Origin: Chaetoderma sp. LZ-2023a
Lineage: Eukaryota > Mollusca > Caudofoveata > Chaetodermatida > Chaetodermatidae
Direction of reading: 5' to 3'
NCBI GenBank assembly: GCA_034401795.1
Contig: CM067370.1
Span: forward strand, 105,379,387-105,443,386
Length of the DNA stretch: 64,000 nt
Every line of letters starts with the position of its first letter. Position 1 is the first letter of the stretch. A program made the translations under genes and the position numbers. Shown in pieces: positions 9,839 to 21,165 of the stretch. The notes under the pieces were generated by a model. The model did no database searches. It had not been told where the DNA came from and saw nothing but the letters and a program-made list of their open reading frames with translations.

Positions 9839-10420
9839 GTCTTTCTAGTGTATTAAAGGGATTGGATCTGTCATACAAGTACGTGTATCTGCTGCCATAA
9901 TCAAATACATCACTTGTTATGTGATGTCACAATCAAAACTAGATTAGATGATCGTGAAGCACCAATTGCAAATCCCCCCCCCCCCTACATTCACCGCTTT
10001 GACCATTTGCCCCTCATCCACAGCCAAATGTTATGTCTCCATGGACTCGGCAATCATAGGCGGGAGCTCACATACCAAATTTTGTTGAATTCCATCCAAT
10101 AGTTTTGGAGAATTTGCATTGCAATCAATTTGACCTTGACCACCACTACCCCTCCTCCTCCTGGCAGCCGGAGCGAAATGTAAATGTCCACTTTCTCTCA
10201 GCAATCATATGGGTAACACATGCCAGATTTTGGTTTCGGATAAGTTGTGTTACCATCAATTTTCGTAGACGCATGCACGCGTGTGCAGGTGGATCGACAT
10301 TATACCCACTTTCTTTAAGAAACATGGGGATAATGATGTATGTCAGGAAAGTCACACAAATGGTTCATCGCAAAAGTGTCTGAATTGTATGTGTTTGGTC
10401 AATTTACAGTTTGATAACAT
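9839..10420. repeat. Diverged units of the AAATTTGGTTGAATTCC repeat family
   Basis: A C-run (9967-9977) is followed by CCAAATGTTATG, the block CATACCAAATTTTGTTGAATTCC (10070-10092) and a further GGTAACACATGCCAGATTTTGG unit. This matches the unit order of the array at 44.2-45.4 kb. No real gene is evident in the short frames here. Confidence 0.55.
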
Positions 10421-10549
10421 TCTGTTGGATATTTTGAACCTAATTTAGCTGGGAACTTGCTGCCTATGTTAGTTTCAAAATATTCAACTGCTATCTGCGT
10501 AGATAAATTGAAATTTGCATTCTCAGAATTCAGGGTTCAAAGGGTTAAA
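10421..10549. repeat. FB-B hairpin, right part
   Basis: TTGGATATTTTGAACCTAATTTAGCTGGGA...GTTTCAAAATATTCAAC hairpin, followed by CTCAGAATTCAGGGTTCAAAGGGTTAA, the right terminus also seen reversed at 57370. Confidence 0.65.
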
Positions 10550-11212
10550 ATTGATTCAAATGTGCATGCAAAGCGGCAAGTTGGCTAGAAATGAACCCAT
10601 CTATTTGGCGATCTGTTTGCCTTTCGCTTGATGTTCAAGCTGGTTACAATGAGAAATGTCTATTTGCAGACTGATTCCTAAGAGAACTTCTTGCGACTTG
10701 CAATAATGAAAAGGGGGTTACCAGTCAAGCATGGATTATGCCGATTGTGTCCGTTGAAAATGGATCCAATAAGAGTTGAGTTCTGACGAGTAGCCTAATA
10801 GTTGGCCGCGCCGTGAGATCATGAGGAAGCACTCTGATAGCCCTATCATAGGCCAAGAAGATGTGTTTCGACTACCACAGGCTGTGTAATGGCTTCCTAG
10901 TACAGATCTAGTGCAAGCGGTGAGATGGAGGAAAACTGAACACCTGGCGTTACTAATTCCATGAAAATGTTTTGTTCAGTATATCTGGTAGGATATATTA
11001 TCCATCATTGCTAATCCATGTCTAAAGTTTGACATGTTTTCATCACTGCTCGCTTGTCTCCAGTCTTGACATGTTTTCATCACTGCTCGCTTGTTTCCAG
11101 TCTTATCTTAGCTGTCTTATCTATAGGAATAAATAGCTTAACTCTTCTGGTAGAACTCATTGGCTGATTAACACCTGACACTGACTTAGTTTTGATCGAG
11201 TCTTAAGGATGC
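10550..11212. other. No gene seen; one 37-bp tandem duplication
   Basis: The only structure is a 37-bp unit (GACATGTTTTCATCACTGCT...) repeated twice head to tail at 11031-11067 and 11068-11104 with one difference. Confidence 0.6.
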
Positions 11213-11423
11213 TTAACCCTTACAAATCTGATGTCAATATTCCACCTTTTACTCTGTCAATAGCAAAGAAACTGGTGTACATTTTTCAACAATTTTGGAG
11301 GACAATGTTGCTGTCTACGACAGCACCATCTTCCACCAAATTTGTTGAAAAATGAACACCAGTTCATCCTTTAATTTAAATTAAAAATTAAAAATTGTGA
11401 CATCAGAGTGGTAGGGGTTAGGG
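11213..11423. repeat. FB-D foldback element, copy 2
   Basis: TTAACCCTTACAAATCTGATGTCA at the left, TGACATCAGAGTGGTAGGGG at the right, and the core ATTTTTCAACAATTTTGG with CCACCAAATTTGTTGAAAAAT. Same order as the copy at 9611. Confidence 0.82.
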
Positions 11424-12660
11424 CCTGTAGGTCGCTTGCTTTATTTAGGGATAATGGTTGAATCCGTTGCTACAACATATATGTTGTCTCCAAGAAATGA
11501 TTATCCGCATTGGAATTAATGACATCATGCGTGTTGTCCACAATTATCTGCTTTGGAATGAACGATGTCATTGGAATTTGGTCACCTTGCAGACTTATTA
11601 TGTCATGAATGTTTATCATATAATGGGTGTTTTCCATCGTTGTCTGCCAATCAGGCGAGTCTAGGACTGGCAAATGGTGTTGGGCTCCATTGGCTACAGT
11701 TGTCCGCCAGTGCATGGATTAAACTGGTAGACAAGTGTATTTGTTTTCCAGGCAGTCTTTGTTATAAGGGAACACGGGTTATGTCCCCTTTAGTGCGTAT
11801 TTATAACATCGGATGGACAGGGCAGGCATATGTTTGTAGGAATGATTAGCTGTGAGGTAAAATCATGTACTTATATAATGCAAGATTGTAGCAGGAGGGA
11901 TGAGGGTGCCCCTTTCCTATGTGATTCTGACTCATGGCTTTTTGTACCAGTGTACTTTTTACCCATCAGAAGTTGTTAGTTTGGCGAATATTTGTGTGGT
12001 ATTCTCCATATATACAAGTTATTTTTGTAAAGAATATCTCCACTTTTGACAGGCAGGCAGGCAAGCAGACAAATAACACTTCACGGTTAATTCTCATGTG
12101 TTTGGCAAGCCCTACATGAAGTGGAAGATGGCTTGACTTAGTGATCCGTATTTCATCTGAGAATTAGGTAGATTGTTAAAGTTTTTTTCAAAATGCCCCG
12201 ATCCAGCTACGCACAGGCCCCTGAGTTATGGATTTACAACAATCTATAATGGCCATCTGGCTTTATGGTGCCACAATATGTAACTTTTTGAAGATAGGTT
12301 GTTCAAAGACCAACAGTCAAGTATTAATTATAGACTATAACCACGAAGCATCCTGTGTCACCCAAACGTCATCCACTATGGCACTATGTTTGAAATCTTT
12401 GTCATCTATCCAGCAGACACATATTTTTAGTGACCATGTTTTGATACTATTCAATGAAGGTTATTAATGCTGAGATAACTTACTTTTACACATGAGTAAA
12501 GTCAAAGACTCAAACCTGGCGATAGCAGATACTTGCTTTTGGGAGCCACTGAGATGCTTTTAAGAGGGCGGCTCATAAGACAATCTTGTGGTCCCCAACT
12601 CGAATGACAACAGACTTATAAATATTGTGGCAATCTCAGTTAGTCAGCACTTTAGTCCCC
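11424..12660. other. No gene or clear repeat recognised
   Basis: Between 11470 and 11660 short imperfect direct repeats occur (ATTATCCGCATTGGAAT / ATTATCTGCTTTGGAAT; ATGTCATGAATG-type words). The open frames here (up to about 94 codons) show no domain, no splice context and no bias that I can defend as coding. Confidence 0.5.
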
Positions 12661-12884
12661 CTATGGTCATATTTGGTTAAGAAAATTTAATTTTTCTCAC
12701 ATAATATTCAATTGCAGATGAAGATTATTTTTTGAAAATTTACCACTAGGATGACTGACTCGGTTATTGAGCCAGTTATACCAGTGATACATTTTCAAAG
12801 ATAGTTTTCTCTTGTTCTGCAAATGGAAATTTCTCTAAAGTATTACAGAAGGCATTTTGGCCAGCTTGAGTGAAAAAGGTTTAA
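12661..12884 (-). repeat. FB-A foldback element, B end left, diverged
   Basis: B-type left arm (ATATTTGGTTAAGAAAATTTAATTTTTCTC without a clear TTAA start), core with loop near 12765 (CTCGGTTATTGAGCC) and A-type right arm (ATTACAGAAGGCATTTTGGCC) ending at TTAA 12881-12884. Confidence 0.75.
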
Positions 12885-12934
12885 TATGCTCAATTGTGTA
12901 TTCTTCTAAAGTGTGCTATTGTTCTAGATAGCAA

Positions 12935-14960
12935 TAGATGAATCAAGTTCTAGCTGAGCCCTCCCTATTCCTAGTAGGGCCCTGTAAATCCTAAATTTCT
13001 GCTCAAATCGAATATCGAACCTCGGATAATGGAAATGTAGGCCCATGTGCCATATCGTGTAAACTAATTTGTGGTTCAATCATAACAAGAAATTTGAAAA
13101 TGCAGTGTCCGAGATAGAAAAGCTGGGTGTGTATGCATACGCTAGACAGGGATTGAACTCAGATGAGATAATTTCTCAGAAATTAAGAAACCAGTGCCAT
13201 AAAAATATGATGTTCCTGCATTGTAATTCATCGAACACGCTGAACATTACTGTTACTCACGCTGAATAAGTTGAATAACTGATGACATATTTGTCTCGAT
13301 TCCATGAAAACGTGTAAAATCTCTCAAATATGTGCTAGGAGCCATCAGAATTATGCCTACGTTTCGCATCCTGGAGCCATTTATTTAGGATATTTTGAGG
13401 TGCAGATCTTTCCTTGCATTCATATCATTGTCTACCTATAGAATTTAATATAGTATTATGGGTAAAAATAAGATCTACTTTCCTGCGCATCTGTTTTGTC
13501 AGTTATCTAAGCGACCAACATAAAATGATCTAAAACAGAATCAGGCATATACACAAAAAAATTGCTTGAATGCCCGAGAAATTCAAGTGAGGTAGTCGCT
13601 TATGTTGGCAGGCAGGTGAAAATTAAACCTCTTGTGATTGGAGGCGTTCCACTGAACTATATAATATAGTAATATACTGGAAGGCATCCCAAATGCGAAT
13701 GGATTTTGTAACAATTTGAGAACGTACGTATTGCAAATTAATATGATATGTACAAAAGATAATGTTTTTAATGCAGTTTGAGTAATAATTTCACTATATC
13801 CTAATCAGCAAATTCCTTCGGCATTATATTTATTGGCAAAATTTGTGTCCACTTGGATGATTTATTTTGGGACGACTTGGTTACATATAAATGATAATTA
13901 GATGGCGACTCAGTGAAGTAAATTTAATGGATGCCCCTTTTTTCAAATGCTCTTTCCGATGCAAATTTTCAAACAATAAATGCCAAATTCCTGCGATATT
14001 ATTGTTTTATAATGCCAATTTATTTGAGAGGAAATGTACATATCACGATATTGCTCTCAATCGAGCTAAGAATACGCTATCTCGCTCTCATTAGCGTAGA
14101 TATCGTGAGAAAACGAATTGGGATTCGCCTGTTGCAACTGGCGAGAGTAGTTTAACATCTGTATAAGACTTTTGCGCAAATCTGGGCCAAATTTGTGCCT
14201 GCATACTATCTATTGGTGTGCATATTAGAGCCGAAAATATCAATTTGGCTTTGCAGAAAACTTTATGCTCTGACCCACACAGGTCAGTTAACACTATCAT
14301 GATGGTGCATTTAAAATACCGATCCGGGCACAAAAAAACAAGTCGGCTGTCAGACAACACTACCACTACCACATTACCTTGCTCAAAACATGATTTCAAG
14401 GTGCAGAAAAGACACAAAATAAGTTTTATTGAACAATTTCCATGAGATACTCTACCATACTACCCACGTCATCATTTGGTATTGTTCAATACTGTAAAGC
14501 CCTAAAGCCTACCGACCATTTGAAAATCTCGGACCCACAAAAATTTAATCGAATCAAAGCTTCGTGACAATATTGAATCGAATACTCGAAGCTTCGCAGG
14601 GCCCTAATTCCTAGCTAAGCTCCGCCCATGCTAATGTCCGTGCTGGGATCGATTGAACTGTAAACTCCCGGAATCTCATTTTCCAGAAAACTACACATGT
14701 CATTAAGCTGTTGAATATTTTGAAACTAATTTGACTTGGTGATGTTAGGCAGCATCAGCGCCTAGTCAAACTAGTTTCAAAATATTCAACAGAATGTTTA
14801 TTACATAGTAAAGACATACAATTCGTACAACTTGGCGGATTATTAAGTGTACACGACGAACTTAGATGTGCCATTCATGATGTATTTGATTGTGACGTCA
14901 ACCTACATGTGACGTACTTCATTATGACGTTATATATTTGACTGACAGACTCGACTCCTT
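12935..14960. mobile_element. FB-C element split by a hAT-type insertion
   Basis: The left part (about 12935-12976: AGTTCTAGCTGAGCCCTCCCTATTCCTAG) and the right part (14607-14960: ATTCCTAGCTAAGCTCCGCC, GGGATCGATTGAAC, an FB-B hairpin at 14696-14812, CATACAATTCGTACAACTTGGCGG) join into the FB-C left-arm order seen at 5260-5600. The interruption is the 1.63 kb element described next. Only the left half of FB-C is present. Confidence 0.7.
12977..14606. mobile_element. Non-autonomous hAT-type DNA transposon, 1630 bp
   Basis: The ends are TAGGGCCCTGT on the left and GCAGGGCCCTA on the right, i.e. inverted TAGGGCCCTG termini. They are flanked by the identical 8-bp word ATTCCTAG at 12969-12976 and 14607-14614. 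hAT transposons make 8-bp target duplications and often end in CAGGG-like repeats, so both marks fit. Further in, the ends keep only weak symmetry (CGAATATCGAA versus CGAATACTCGAAGC). The interior holds frames of at most about 108 codons, none resembling a hAT transposase, so this copy is non-autonomous or its transposase has decayed. Confidence 0.8.
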
Positions 14961-16043
14961 TATTAGTAACCAATACTTATGCTTGTACAATTTTAACCTA
15001 TAGTATAAAAACTTATCTGGGAACTTAGCAATCGAAGATGGTGTCGGGCTTAGGCTAACTATGTGTTTCCAATACCCTATTATTAATGTACTCCTAGTAT
15101 TTCATTTCTTTGTCGAACTCCATGCTGGCTGTCAATAATGTACAATCTTCTAATAATTCATCTTACTGGCTTCTTCAAGTCACGACTTCGTGCCTTTCTG
15201 CTCACTTACACACTGATGTCTTAAAGACTATGCGTTTTAAACCTGGTGGAAATCTTCTGTCATTTATTGCCAATCAATCGTTGTTTTCCGCGCTCTAAAG
15301 TGTGGCATGGGGGCACACAGATGCCAGTTTATCTTCCTGTCTGTGATGTATCAGGTTCCCAGTGATCATTCTCTTCCCATCATTCCTCTAAGTGCTCACG
15401 ATTTTTACACATCAATTCTGTGCAGACATATCAATAGACGAGGTTGAAAACTCCCACCATCTCATAACTGTCTCCTGATTTTTGGAAAGGTGCGGGTTGG
15501 GCTATGTTCTGTTTGTCTTTTTGCATTTTCATCTGTTCATCCATCCAGTCATTGTAAGAACCAGTGTTTCTCATGGTATCTAAATTTTGCAGGGCCCAAG
15601 GACCCCACACCCTAGAATCTGGGGATCCCCAGCTCAAATCTTGGGGTGCCAAAACTCAAATTTGGAGTTCCCAAGCAATATTACCGTATCCATTGCTAAA
15701 ATTAGAGGGTATCATGGACTCAGGACTATGAATTTTGTAAGTCCCATGCTAGATTTGGTACGTATTTTTATGCAAAACCCTAGAAAACTACTTAGTTTTT
15801 AACAATCATACAAGATTTTTTACTTTTGGGGGTCCCAGGCTGAATTTTGAGGGTGCATACTCTCAAAAGGAACCTTATGAGAATCCATTCTGTGATTATG
15901 TTATCTAGCTTTGCCAACAATGAAATTGCCAGTAACATAGATTTTACAGACTAGACAATCCCTAAATTGCATTTGTCACTCGACTTCTCGGGTAACCCAT
16001 CATTGTCACATATGCATGTTTTAATGTTTACTTTAATGTAATA
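14961..16043. other. No gene recognised
   Basis: A short G-rich stretch with repeated GGGGATCCCC / GGGGTGCC / GGGGGTCCC words lies at 15590-15850. No frame here is convincing as coding. Confidence 0.5.
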
Positions 16044-16275
16044 GTTAAGGTGCTAAAAAACGGCTTCCACAATGGTATTGAGAAATTTGTGTCCATTTTC
16101 AGGACAAGAGAAGCCTTTCTTAAATTTACCACTGCAACGACTGGCTTGATGATTTACCCAGTCATTCTAGTGGTAAATTTTCAAAAAATAGTTTTCTTTT
16201 GCCTTACAAAATGAACAAACACTGAATAAAAACTTAGCTTTAGATTTTATTGGCCTATCCTGAGCATTAAAATGG
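16044..16275 (+). repeat. FB-A foldback element, A end left, diverged
   Basis: A-type left arm (AACGGCTTCCACAATGG), core with loop near 16150 (GGCTTGATGATTTACCC) and a diverged B-type right arm ending GAGCATTAAAATGGC. The terminal TTAA words are worn. Confidence 0.7.
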
Positions 16276-16324
16276 CAATCCTTTCATCAAGAAATCCCTG
16301 AAAAAGTAAGTTCTTTTCGAAATA

Positions 16325-16430
16325 AAACTTATTCTGTTGAATATGTTGAAATTAATTTGACTGGAAGCCGGTGCTGCTGAGGCAGCAATGGCTTCCAGTC
16401 AAATTAATTAAAAAGATATTCTACAGTATT
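16325..16430. repeat. FB-B hairpin
   Basis: TCTGTTGAATATGTTGAAATTAATTTGACTGGAAGC pairs with GGCTTCCAGTCAAATTAATT...ATTCTACAG around TGCTGCTGAGGCAGCA. A second left half (16440-16497) follows directly and is cut by SINE-like sequence. Confidence 0.8.
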
Positions 16431-16501
16431 CATGAAAACTTATTCGGGTGAATATTTTGAAATTAATTTGACTGGAAGCGGGTGCTGCTGCCATAGTATT
16501 G

Positions 16502-16572
16502 GCTGAGTTTGAACCTCGCTCAGGTCGAAAACTGAAAAATGTAAAAATTACATTCCAATATCGACTGTGCTA
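16502..16572 (+). repeat. SINE 3' part, copy 1 (truncated)
   Basis: GAGTTTGAACCTCGCTCAGGTC followed by AAAAATGTAAAAATTACATTCC and ATATCGACT. It is nearly identical to the end of the copy at 16765 and begins inside an FB-B hairpin, so it was inserted or recombined there. Confidence 0.65.
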
Positions 16573-16764
16573 AATCCTAGTGCCAGTGCGTCGTCAATGA
16601 CAGGGTTCCTAGAACTAATGCTTAGCATTAATAAAAACTACATACATGCCAGTGCCTAGAGATATGCCACGTCTGGAATGTACACTATCAGTTATAGTCA
16701 ATTCGTGTGGTTGCGAGTCGGGTAGTTGGAAGCTTGTCCGGGGGAAAGAGGATTTTGTCCTCTG

Positions 16765-16892
16765 GATGGTGGGTGGGCCAGTGGGTAGACTACTCGTCTG
16801 GGCGAATCGGTGTCATCGAATCGGGTGGGTTTGAACCTCGCTCAGGTCAGAAATTGAAAAATGTAAAAATTACATTCCAATATCGACTATGT
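16765..16892 (+). repeat. tRNA-derived SINE, copy 2
   Basis: An A-box-like TGGGCCAGTGGGTAGAC (16774-16790) and a B-box-like GGTTTGAACCTCG (about 16828-16840), separated as in a tRNA-type RNA polymerase III promoter, are followed by a short body TGTAAAAATTACATTCC and ATATCGACT. The B box deviates from the consensus GGTTCGANTCC by a few bases. Confidence 0.6.
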
Positions 16893-16894
16893 TA

Positions 16895-17225
16895 ACACAT
16901 CATGTCAGATCTGACCATGATTTGATTGTTAATCATGTCAATAGAGATAACATTTAAATTTTTTAATTGACCATTATATCATGGTCAAGGATGGGACTGA
17001 AAATTTATAAAATGTCAGATCCGACCATGAGTTGACCAGGGTTTCATTGTCAATAGGGATAACACTGCACTGACCATGTACGACCATGATAACATGGTCA
17101 ACTGACCATGTTTATATGTGGTCACTGGTACCATGCTCAGTTGAGTGGAAAAATCACGGTCCACCATGGTAAAACCATGCACTACCATGGTCGTTTGCGA
17201 TATCATGGTCGGCAGGAAATTGGGG
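16895..17225. repeat. Cluster of GACCATG / CATGGTC motifs with a 110-bp direct repeat
   Basis: CCATG or CATGG occurs about a dozen times in 310 bases (for example near 16914, 16981, 17026, 17072, 17084, 17094, 17104, 17130, 17163, 17185, 17213), in both orientations. In addition ATGTCAGATCYGACCATGA followed by a TTGTCAATAGRGATAACA-type block is present twice, at about 16902 and 17012. No coding function is apparent. Confidence 0.7.
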
Positions 17226-17228
17226 TAG

Positions 17229-17408
17229 ACACTTGAAAACTGAATATCCATCTGCCAGCCAAAAGATTATTTTTGAAAATTTCCCACTGGAATGACGGGT
17301 TAGGTTACCGAGCCAGTTATTTCACTACTAAAATTTTTTTTCATGGTCTACAAATAGGCATTTCTCAAAGGTCATTGCAAGTCAAGTTTTGGCCAGCTTA
17401 CCCATTAA
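17229..17408 (-). repeat. FB-A foldback element, A end right, left arm truncated
   Basis: Core from AAGATTATTTTTGAAAATTT (17262) to the right A-type arm (AAGGTCATTGCAAGTCAAGTTTTGG) ending at TTAA 17405-17408, which it shares with the next copy. Confidence 0.7.
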
Positions 17409-17613
17409 CCCTCTGCAGTAATCTTGAGGACTGTCCATTTGCTGGTAAAGAGAATAGTTCCTTGAAAACTTACCACTTGAATGGCTGGCTCGAATAATTG
17501 AGCCAGTCATTGTAGCAGTAACATTTCAAAAATACTCTTCTTTACCTGCAGATGGACATTCAATAAGGACATATTTTGATTTTCTTGACCAAATTTGCCC
17601 AGTAAAGGGTTAA
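17405..17613 (+). repeat. FB-A foldback element, A end left
   Basis: Short A-type left arm (AACCCTCTGCAGTAATCTTGAGG), core with loop near 17497 (GCTCGAATAATTGAGCC) and B-type right arm (TTTTGATTTTCTTGACCAAATTTG) ending AAAGGGTTAA. Confidence 0.82.
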
Positions 17614-18829
17614 ATGGTTAAAATAGGCGTCCCTGCAATAATAGCACATGGGTTACACTCTGGTCAGCCCTTTACTCATACTCAGAGATTAAATCTCAGT
17701 TTTACAAAGGACACAAGTACCATAATCTTGTTACTCCTGGCATTCAACAAAGACATTATGTTCACAATTTGTAGCTGAAATTGGAATATACTTCTGTCCG
17801 GAGAACATTTATCCTATTTTGTTTTCAATAAAAGTCAGGTTTTCATTGTATTTTCTTGTGTAACAATTGTTTTTTCCCAGCTTCTTGTTTATTCTTAGAT
17901 GTTAAAACATGTCTTGCTATTGTACTACTAAGCGCTTAACTTCCCATTTCTATTATGCAAAATTATTGTGTAAACTTAAATATGCATTCTTGGCACATTA
18001 GCACTGTTGCATAATAATATTGGTGTCTATCACAGTAACAGCGTTAAGCAACCCCATAACAACCAATTCATCGTTGAGCACAGAATGATAAGAGTGGGAG
18101 TATATTATATTTTACTGGAGTGAGCGTGGTGGATCCTCGCATATTCATATATTTGCCAAGCTGTCTAATGCTAGCAGCGGATTCACTTTAAATTAGGTAA
18201 TAAATGCTGATGTGCAGCTTTAATTGGAAACGTTATTTTGTTTTATCTGGCTCGACCAAACTCGGTCCTGGTAATGATTCTTCCGCTTTAACCTAATAAC
18301 TGCCAAAGAATTATAATGGTGATTTTCACATTCGAAACGCATTTGTTGTGAATCAAAACTGCAAGCGCATTAGGGTTAATACCTCGAGAGACCTTAGATA
18401 ATTATTTCTCCAGCCTATCCGATGCGTTGTTATTGCTCATGATGGCATTTTGTTGCGTTCTGCCTTTTTATTGTTACATCTGTCTGTGGCACGTTTAATC
18501 ATTATCCTTTATGGTGCAGAACTCATGGTTTTATATCAACTGCTGGAATGAAGTATAATGTGTAACATTCTGAAAAAAGTATTGCTGAAAGCTGTTTCTG
18601 ATTTTGACTGCTTTCAGCAACATTGTTTTCAAATTATGCACTGGTTATGGTGGCAACACCACCACACACCACACACCCCACACCCCACCTACCACCCATA
18701 ATGTCACAATTGGGTTGTGTTATCCTTACAATATTCCTGCTGGAGCAAGCTCCCATCCATTGTTATAAAAGATATTTCTTGTTTCTCTTAACTTTTTGAT
18801 TCTCAAGAATTGTTACGGAACTAAAGAAA
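17614..18829. other. No gene or repeat recognised
   Basis: AT-rich, mostly unique-looking sequence. A CCACACACC-rich simple stretch lies at 18655-18700. I looked for liprin-type coiled-coil exons here and found none I could defend. Confidence 0.5.
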
Positions 18830-19003
18830 TTTGCATAATGAATGTCTATTTGCATGTTAAGAGGGGGACTATTCTTGAAGATTTACCACTGGAATAACCA
18901 AGCCAGTCATTTCTAAAATAGTATTCGCTTAGCCTGCAAATGGACATTCCTCAACATCACTGAAGAAGCCATTTTTTGGCCGGCTTGACAATTAAAGGGT
19001 TAA
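18830..19003 (-). repeat. FB-A foldback element, A end right, shortened
   Basis: TGTCTATTTGCATG...CTTGAAGATTTACCACTGGAATAACC, then GCCAGTCATTTC without the full second half of the loop, then CCTGCAAATGGACATTCCTC and the A-type end ACAATTAAAGGGTTAA. Confidence 0.75.
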
Positions 19004-19407
19004 AATATCTTATTGAACAAACACTCTTTTGTTATCATGCTTTTGTTCTATTGCTTCTTCATGCCTTTGAAGCTAAAATTCATACTTGTAATCGCTCATG
19101 TTAGCAGAAGTATAATATTGAATCTGCAAACTTGACTGCCTTTTAATGTAAACATTAGTATCATCAAATTCTATGAAAATATTTTTGGAATTTGTACGAG
19201 TGTGTACGCATGCTTATTAATTCACAGAGCACTATGGAATTTATTGATGTTATACTCTTCTCTCTCACCACCCCGCAATCTCCCCCTTGCTTGTAATATA
19301 GCATAATGGGCCAGAATCGGACAATTGTACAACTGGTCAGAGCGCATCTGTCTAATGACACATACAGGAGGTGGTTGTTCTTTAAGACAAATGGTTTGTC
19401 ATCATCG

Positions 19408-19560
19408 TCTTGGGAAATGTCCATGTCCAGAATAAGAGAAGACTATATTTGACAATTTATCACTGGAATGACTGGCTTGATAACCGAGCTAGTCATTCCA
19501 GTGGCAAATTTTCCAAAAAATTTCTAACAAATTTGATGTTCAAAGGGCAATTAATGATTG
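19408..19560. repeat. FB-A foldback core, outer arms reduced
   Basis: AATGTCCATGTCCAGAATAAGAG...CACTGGAATGACTGGCTTG / AACCGAGCTAGTCATTCCAGTGG, then AACAAATTTGATGTTCAAAGGG. The right part of the core is deleted. Confidence 0.75.
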
Positions 19561-20280
19561 TAGACGCTCGCTCTTTCGACGATTTCTGATTCGGAATATA
19601 TATAATTAGATTTTTTAAATCCCAAACTTGATCCAAATCCAGATTCAGGATTTTAAATCCAGATCGTAACCAAAGTGTGAAAATCTTAGTTTACTGTAAC
19701 AACCATTCATGTGTAGCACATTGAGCCGAATCAGATCTTTAGCTTCCAAGATATCCATAGAGTTTGCAGAATTTTCCAATCTTTAGATCGGGATCACAAA
19801 CAAATCCTGGAAATCCTAGTTTTGGTAACTATCATTTCTTCTGTTAACCCTTTAACCCTCATATCAGACAAAAATGGCTTCTACAAGGGTCTTGAGAAAT
19901 GTCCATTTGCAGACCAAGAGAAGACTATTTTTTTAAATATACCACTGGAATGACTGGCTCGATAACCGAGCTAGTCATTACAGTGGTAAATTTTCAAAAA
20001 CAGTCTCTTGCAGAGTGCAAATGGACATTTTGAATGAAAATATTGAAATTTTCTTGAACACATTTAAGTGTTAAAGGGGTAAAATCTGAGCAAATTTAAA
20101 TCATAATGGTAGTTTGCGAGATACAATGTATGCATTAATCCAGGATTTGATCCAATCCGGATCTGGGTTTATGTATTTGGACCACGGCCAAAGTCTGGAA
20201 ATACTTTGCATTAAACAGCCTTTCTTGTGTTAAAGTGTGAGCCACATCAGATCAGTATTTTCTGAGGTACACCTACTGAC
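19561..20280. repeat. Diverged direct repeat interrupted by an FB-A copy
   Basis: Units with the order GATC(C/A)AATCC, a TTTGGACC- or AGATCG-type block, GGAAATCCT or GGAAATACT, and GAGCC(G/A)(A/C)ATCAGATC occur near 19630-19745, 19785-19825 and 20135-20260. The FB-A element at 19844-20082 sits between them. Confidence 0.45.
19844..20082 (+). repeat. FB-A foldback element, A end left
   Basis: TTAACCCTTTAACCCTCATATCAG and A-type arm AAATGGCTTCTACAAGGGTC, core hairpin with loop near 19963 (GGCTCGATAACCGAGC) and B-type right arm (ATTGAAATTTTCTTGAAC) ending GTTAAAGGGGTAA. The right TTAA has become GTAA. Confidence 0.85.
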
Positions 20281-20539
20281 ATGAATGCAGGCCTGCGTGC
20301 ACTATGCACCCAGGCATTCACGCACACAAGCATGCTCGCATGCATTATGCGCGGCCCCATGCACACGCACACTTAAAAATATGAAGGAATCGATTTTTCA
20401 AAATAATATCTGGCTGTTATAATTTTAGACTAATTTAATATTGGGATTTCGGCAAAATCATTTCAGTTAAATCTAAGATCTCATTGCGCGGGGTCGTATT
20501 AAGTGATGACACTCGCTGTCCGTTTGTCAGCCCATCTGA

Positions 20540-21165
20540 TTTCTTGTCCGGACCATATCTCGAAGAGTTTTGAACCTACACTAACAATCTTTTTTCACCA
20601 GATGTGTTAGGGATAGACAAAGTGTCATGATTTCATTTCGACAAAATCTGCCCATATTTGCCCACGTTATCTCCCGTGAAAATGTTAAATTTATAAAAAA
20701 TTTCTTGCCTGGGCCATATCTCGAAGCGTTTTGAACCTACACTCAGAATTATTTTTCAGCAGATGTGTTAGGGATGGGCGAAGTGTCATGATTTCATTTC
20801 GGCAAAATCTGCCCATATTTACCCGAGTTATCGCCCCTGAAAATGTTAAATTTGTGTAAGTTTTCTTGTCTGAGCCATATCTCGAAGAGTTTTAAACCTA
20901 CACTCGGAATTATTTTTCAGCAGATGTTTTAGTGATGGACGAAGTGTCATGATTTTGTTTCAGCAAAATCCGCATATATTCGCCAGCGTTATCTTCCTTG
21001 AAAAGTTAAAATTTTCTTATTCGGAGCAGCTCTCGAAGAGTTTTGAACCTACACTGACAATTTTTGGTTCAGCAGATATTTTTTAGGGATAGACGAAGTG
21101 CATAATTTCGTTGTGTCAAAATCCGCCCCTATTTGCCAGTGTTTGTCCCTTGAAAGACTAAAATT
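20540..21165. repeat. Tandem array, four units of about 153-163 bp
   Basis: Each unit starts CCATATCTCGAAG(A/C)GTTTTGAACC (near 20552, 20709 and 20874; CAGCTCTCGAAGAG near 21026) and continues with a CAGATGT-GTTAGGGATGG block, GAAGTGTCATGATTTC, CAAAATC(T/C)GC, and a TATCTCCC-type end. Spacings are about 157, 165 and 152 bases. The frames are not conserved, so this is not a coding repeat. Confidence 0.8.

Noticed and set aside
11470-11849. Overlapping frames of 68-94 codons on both strands
   Set aside because: No domain, no splice context, and three frames overlap in different phases; no evidence that any is coding.
13069-13269. Possible transposase fragment inside the hAT-type element
   Set aside because: The 66-codon frame shows no hAT motif (no RW or hATC-dimerisation block), so I call the element non-autonomous.
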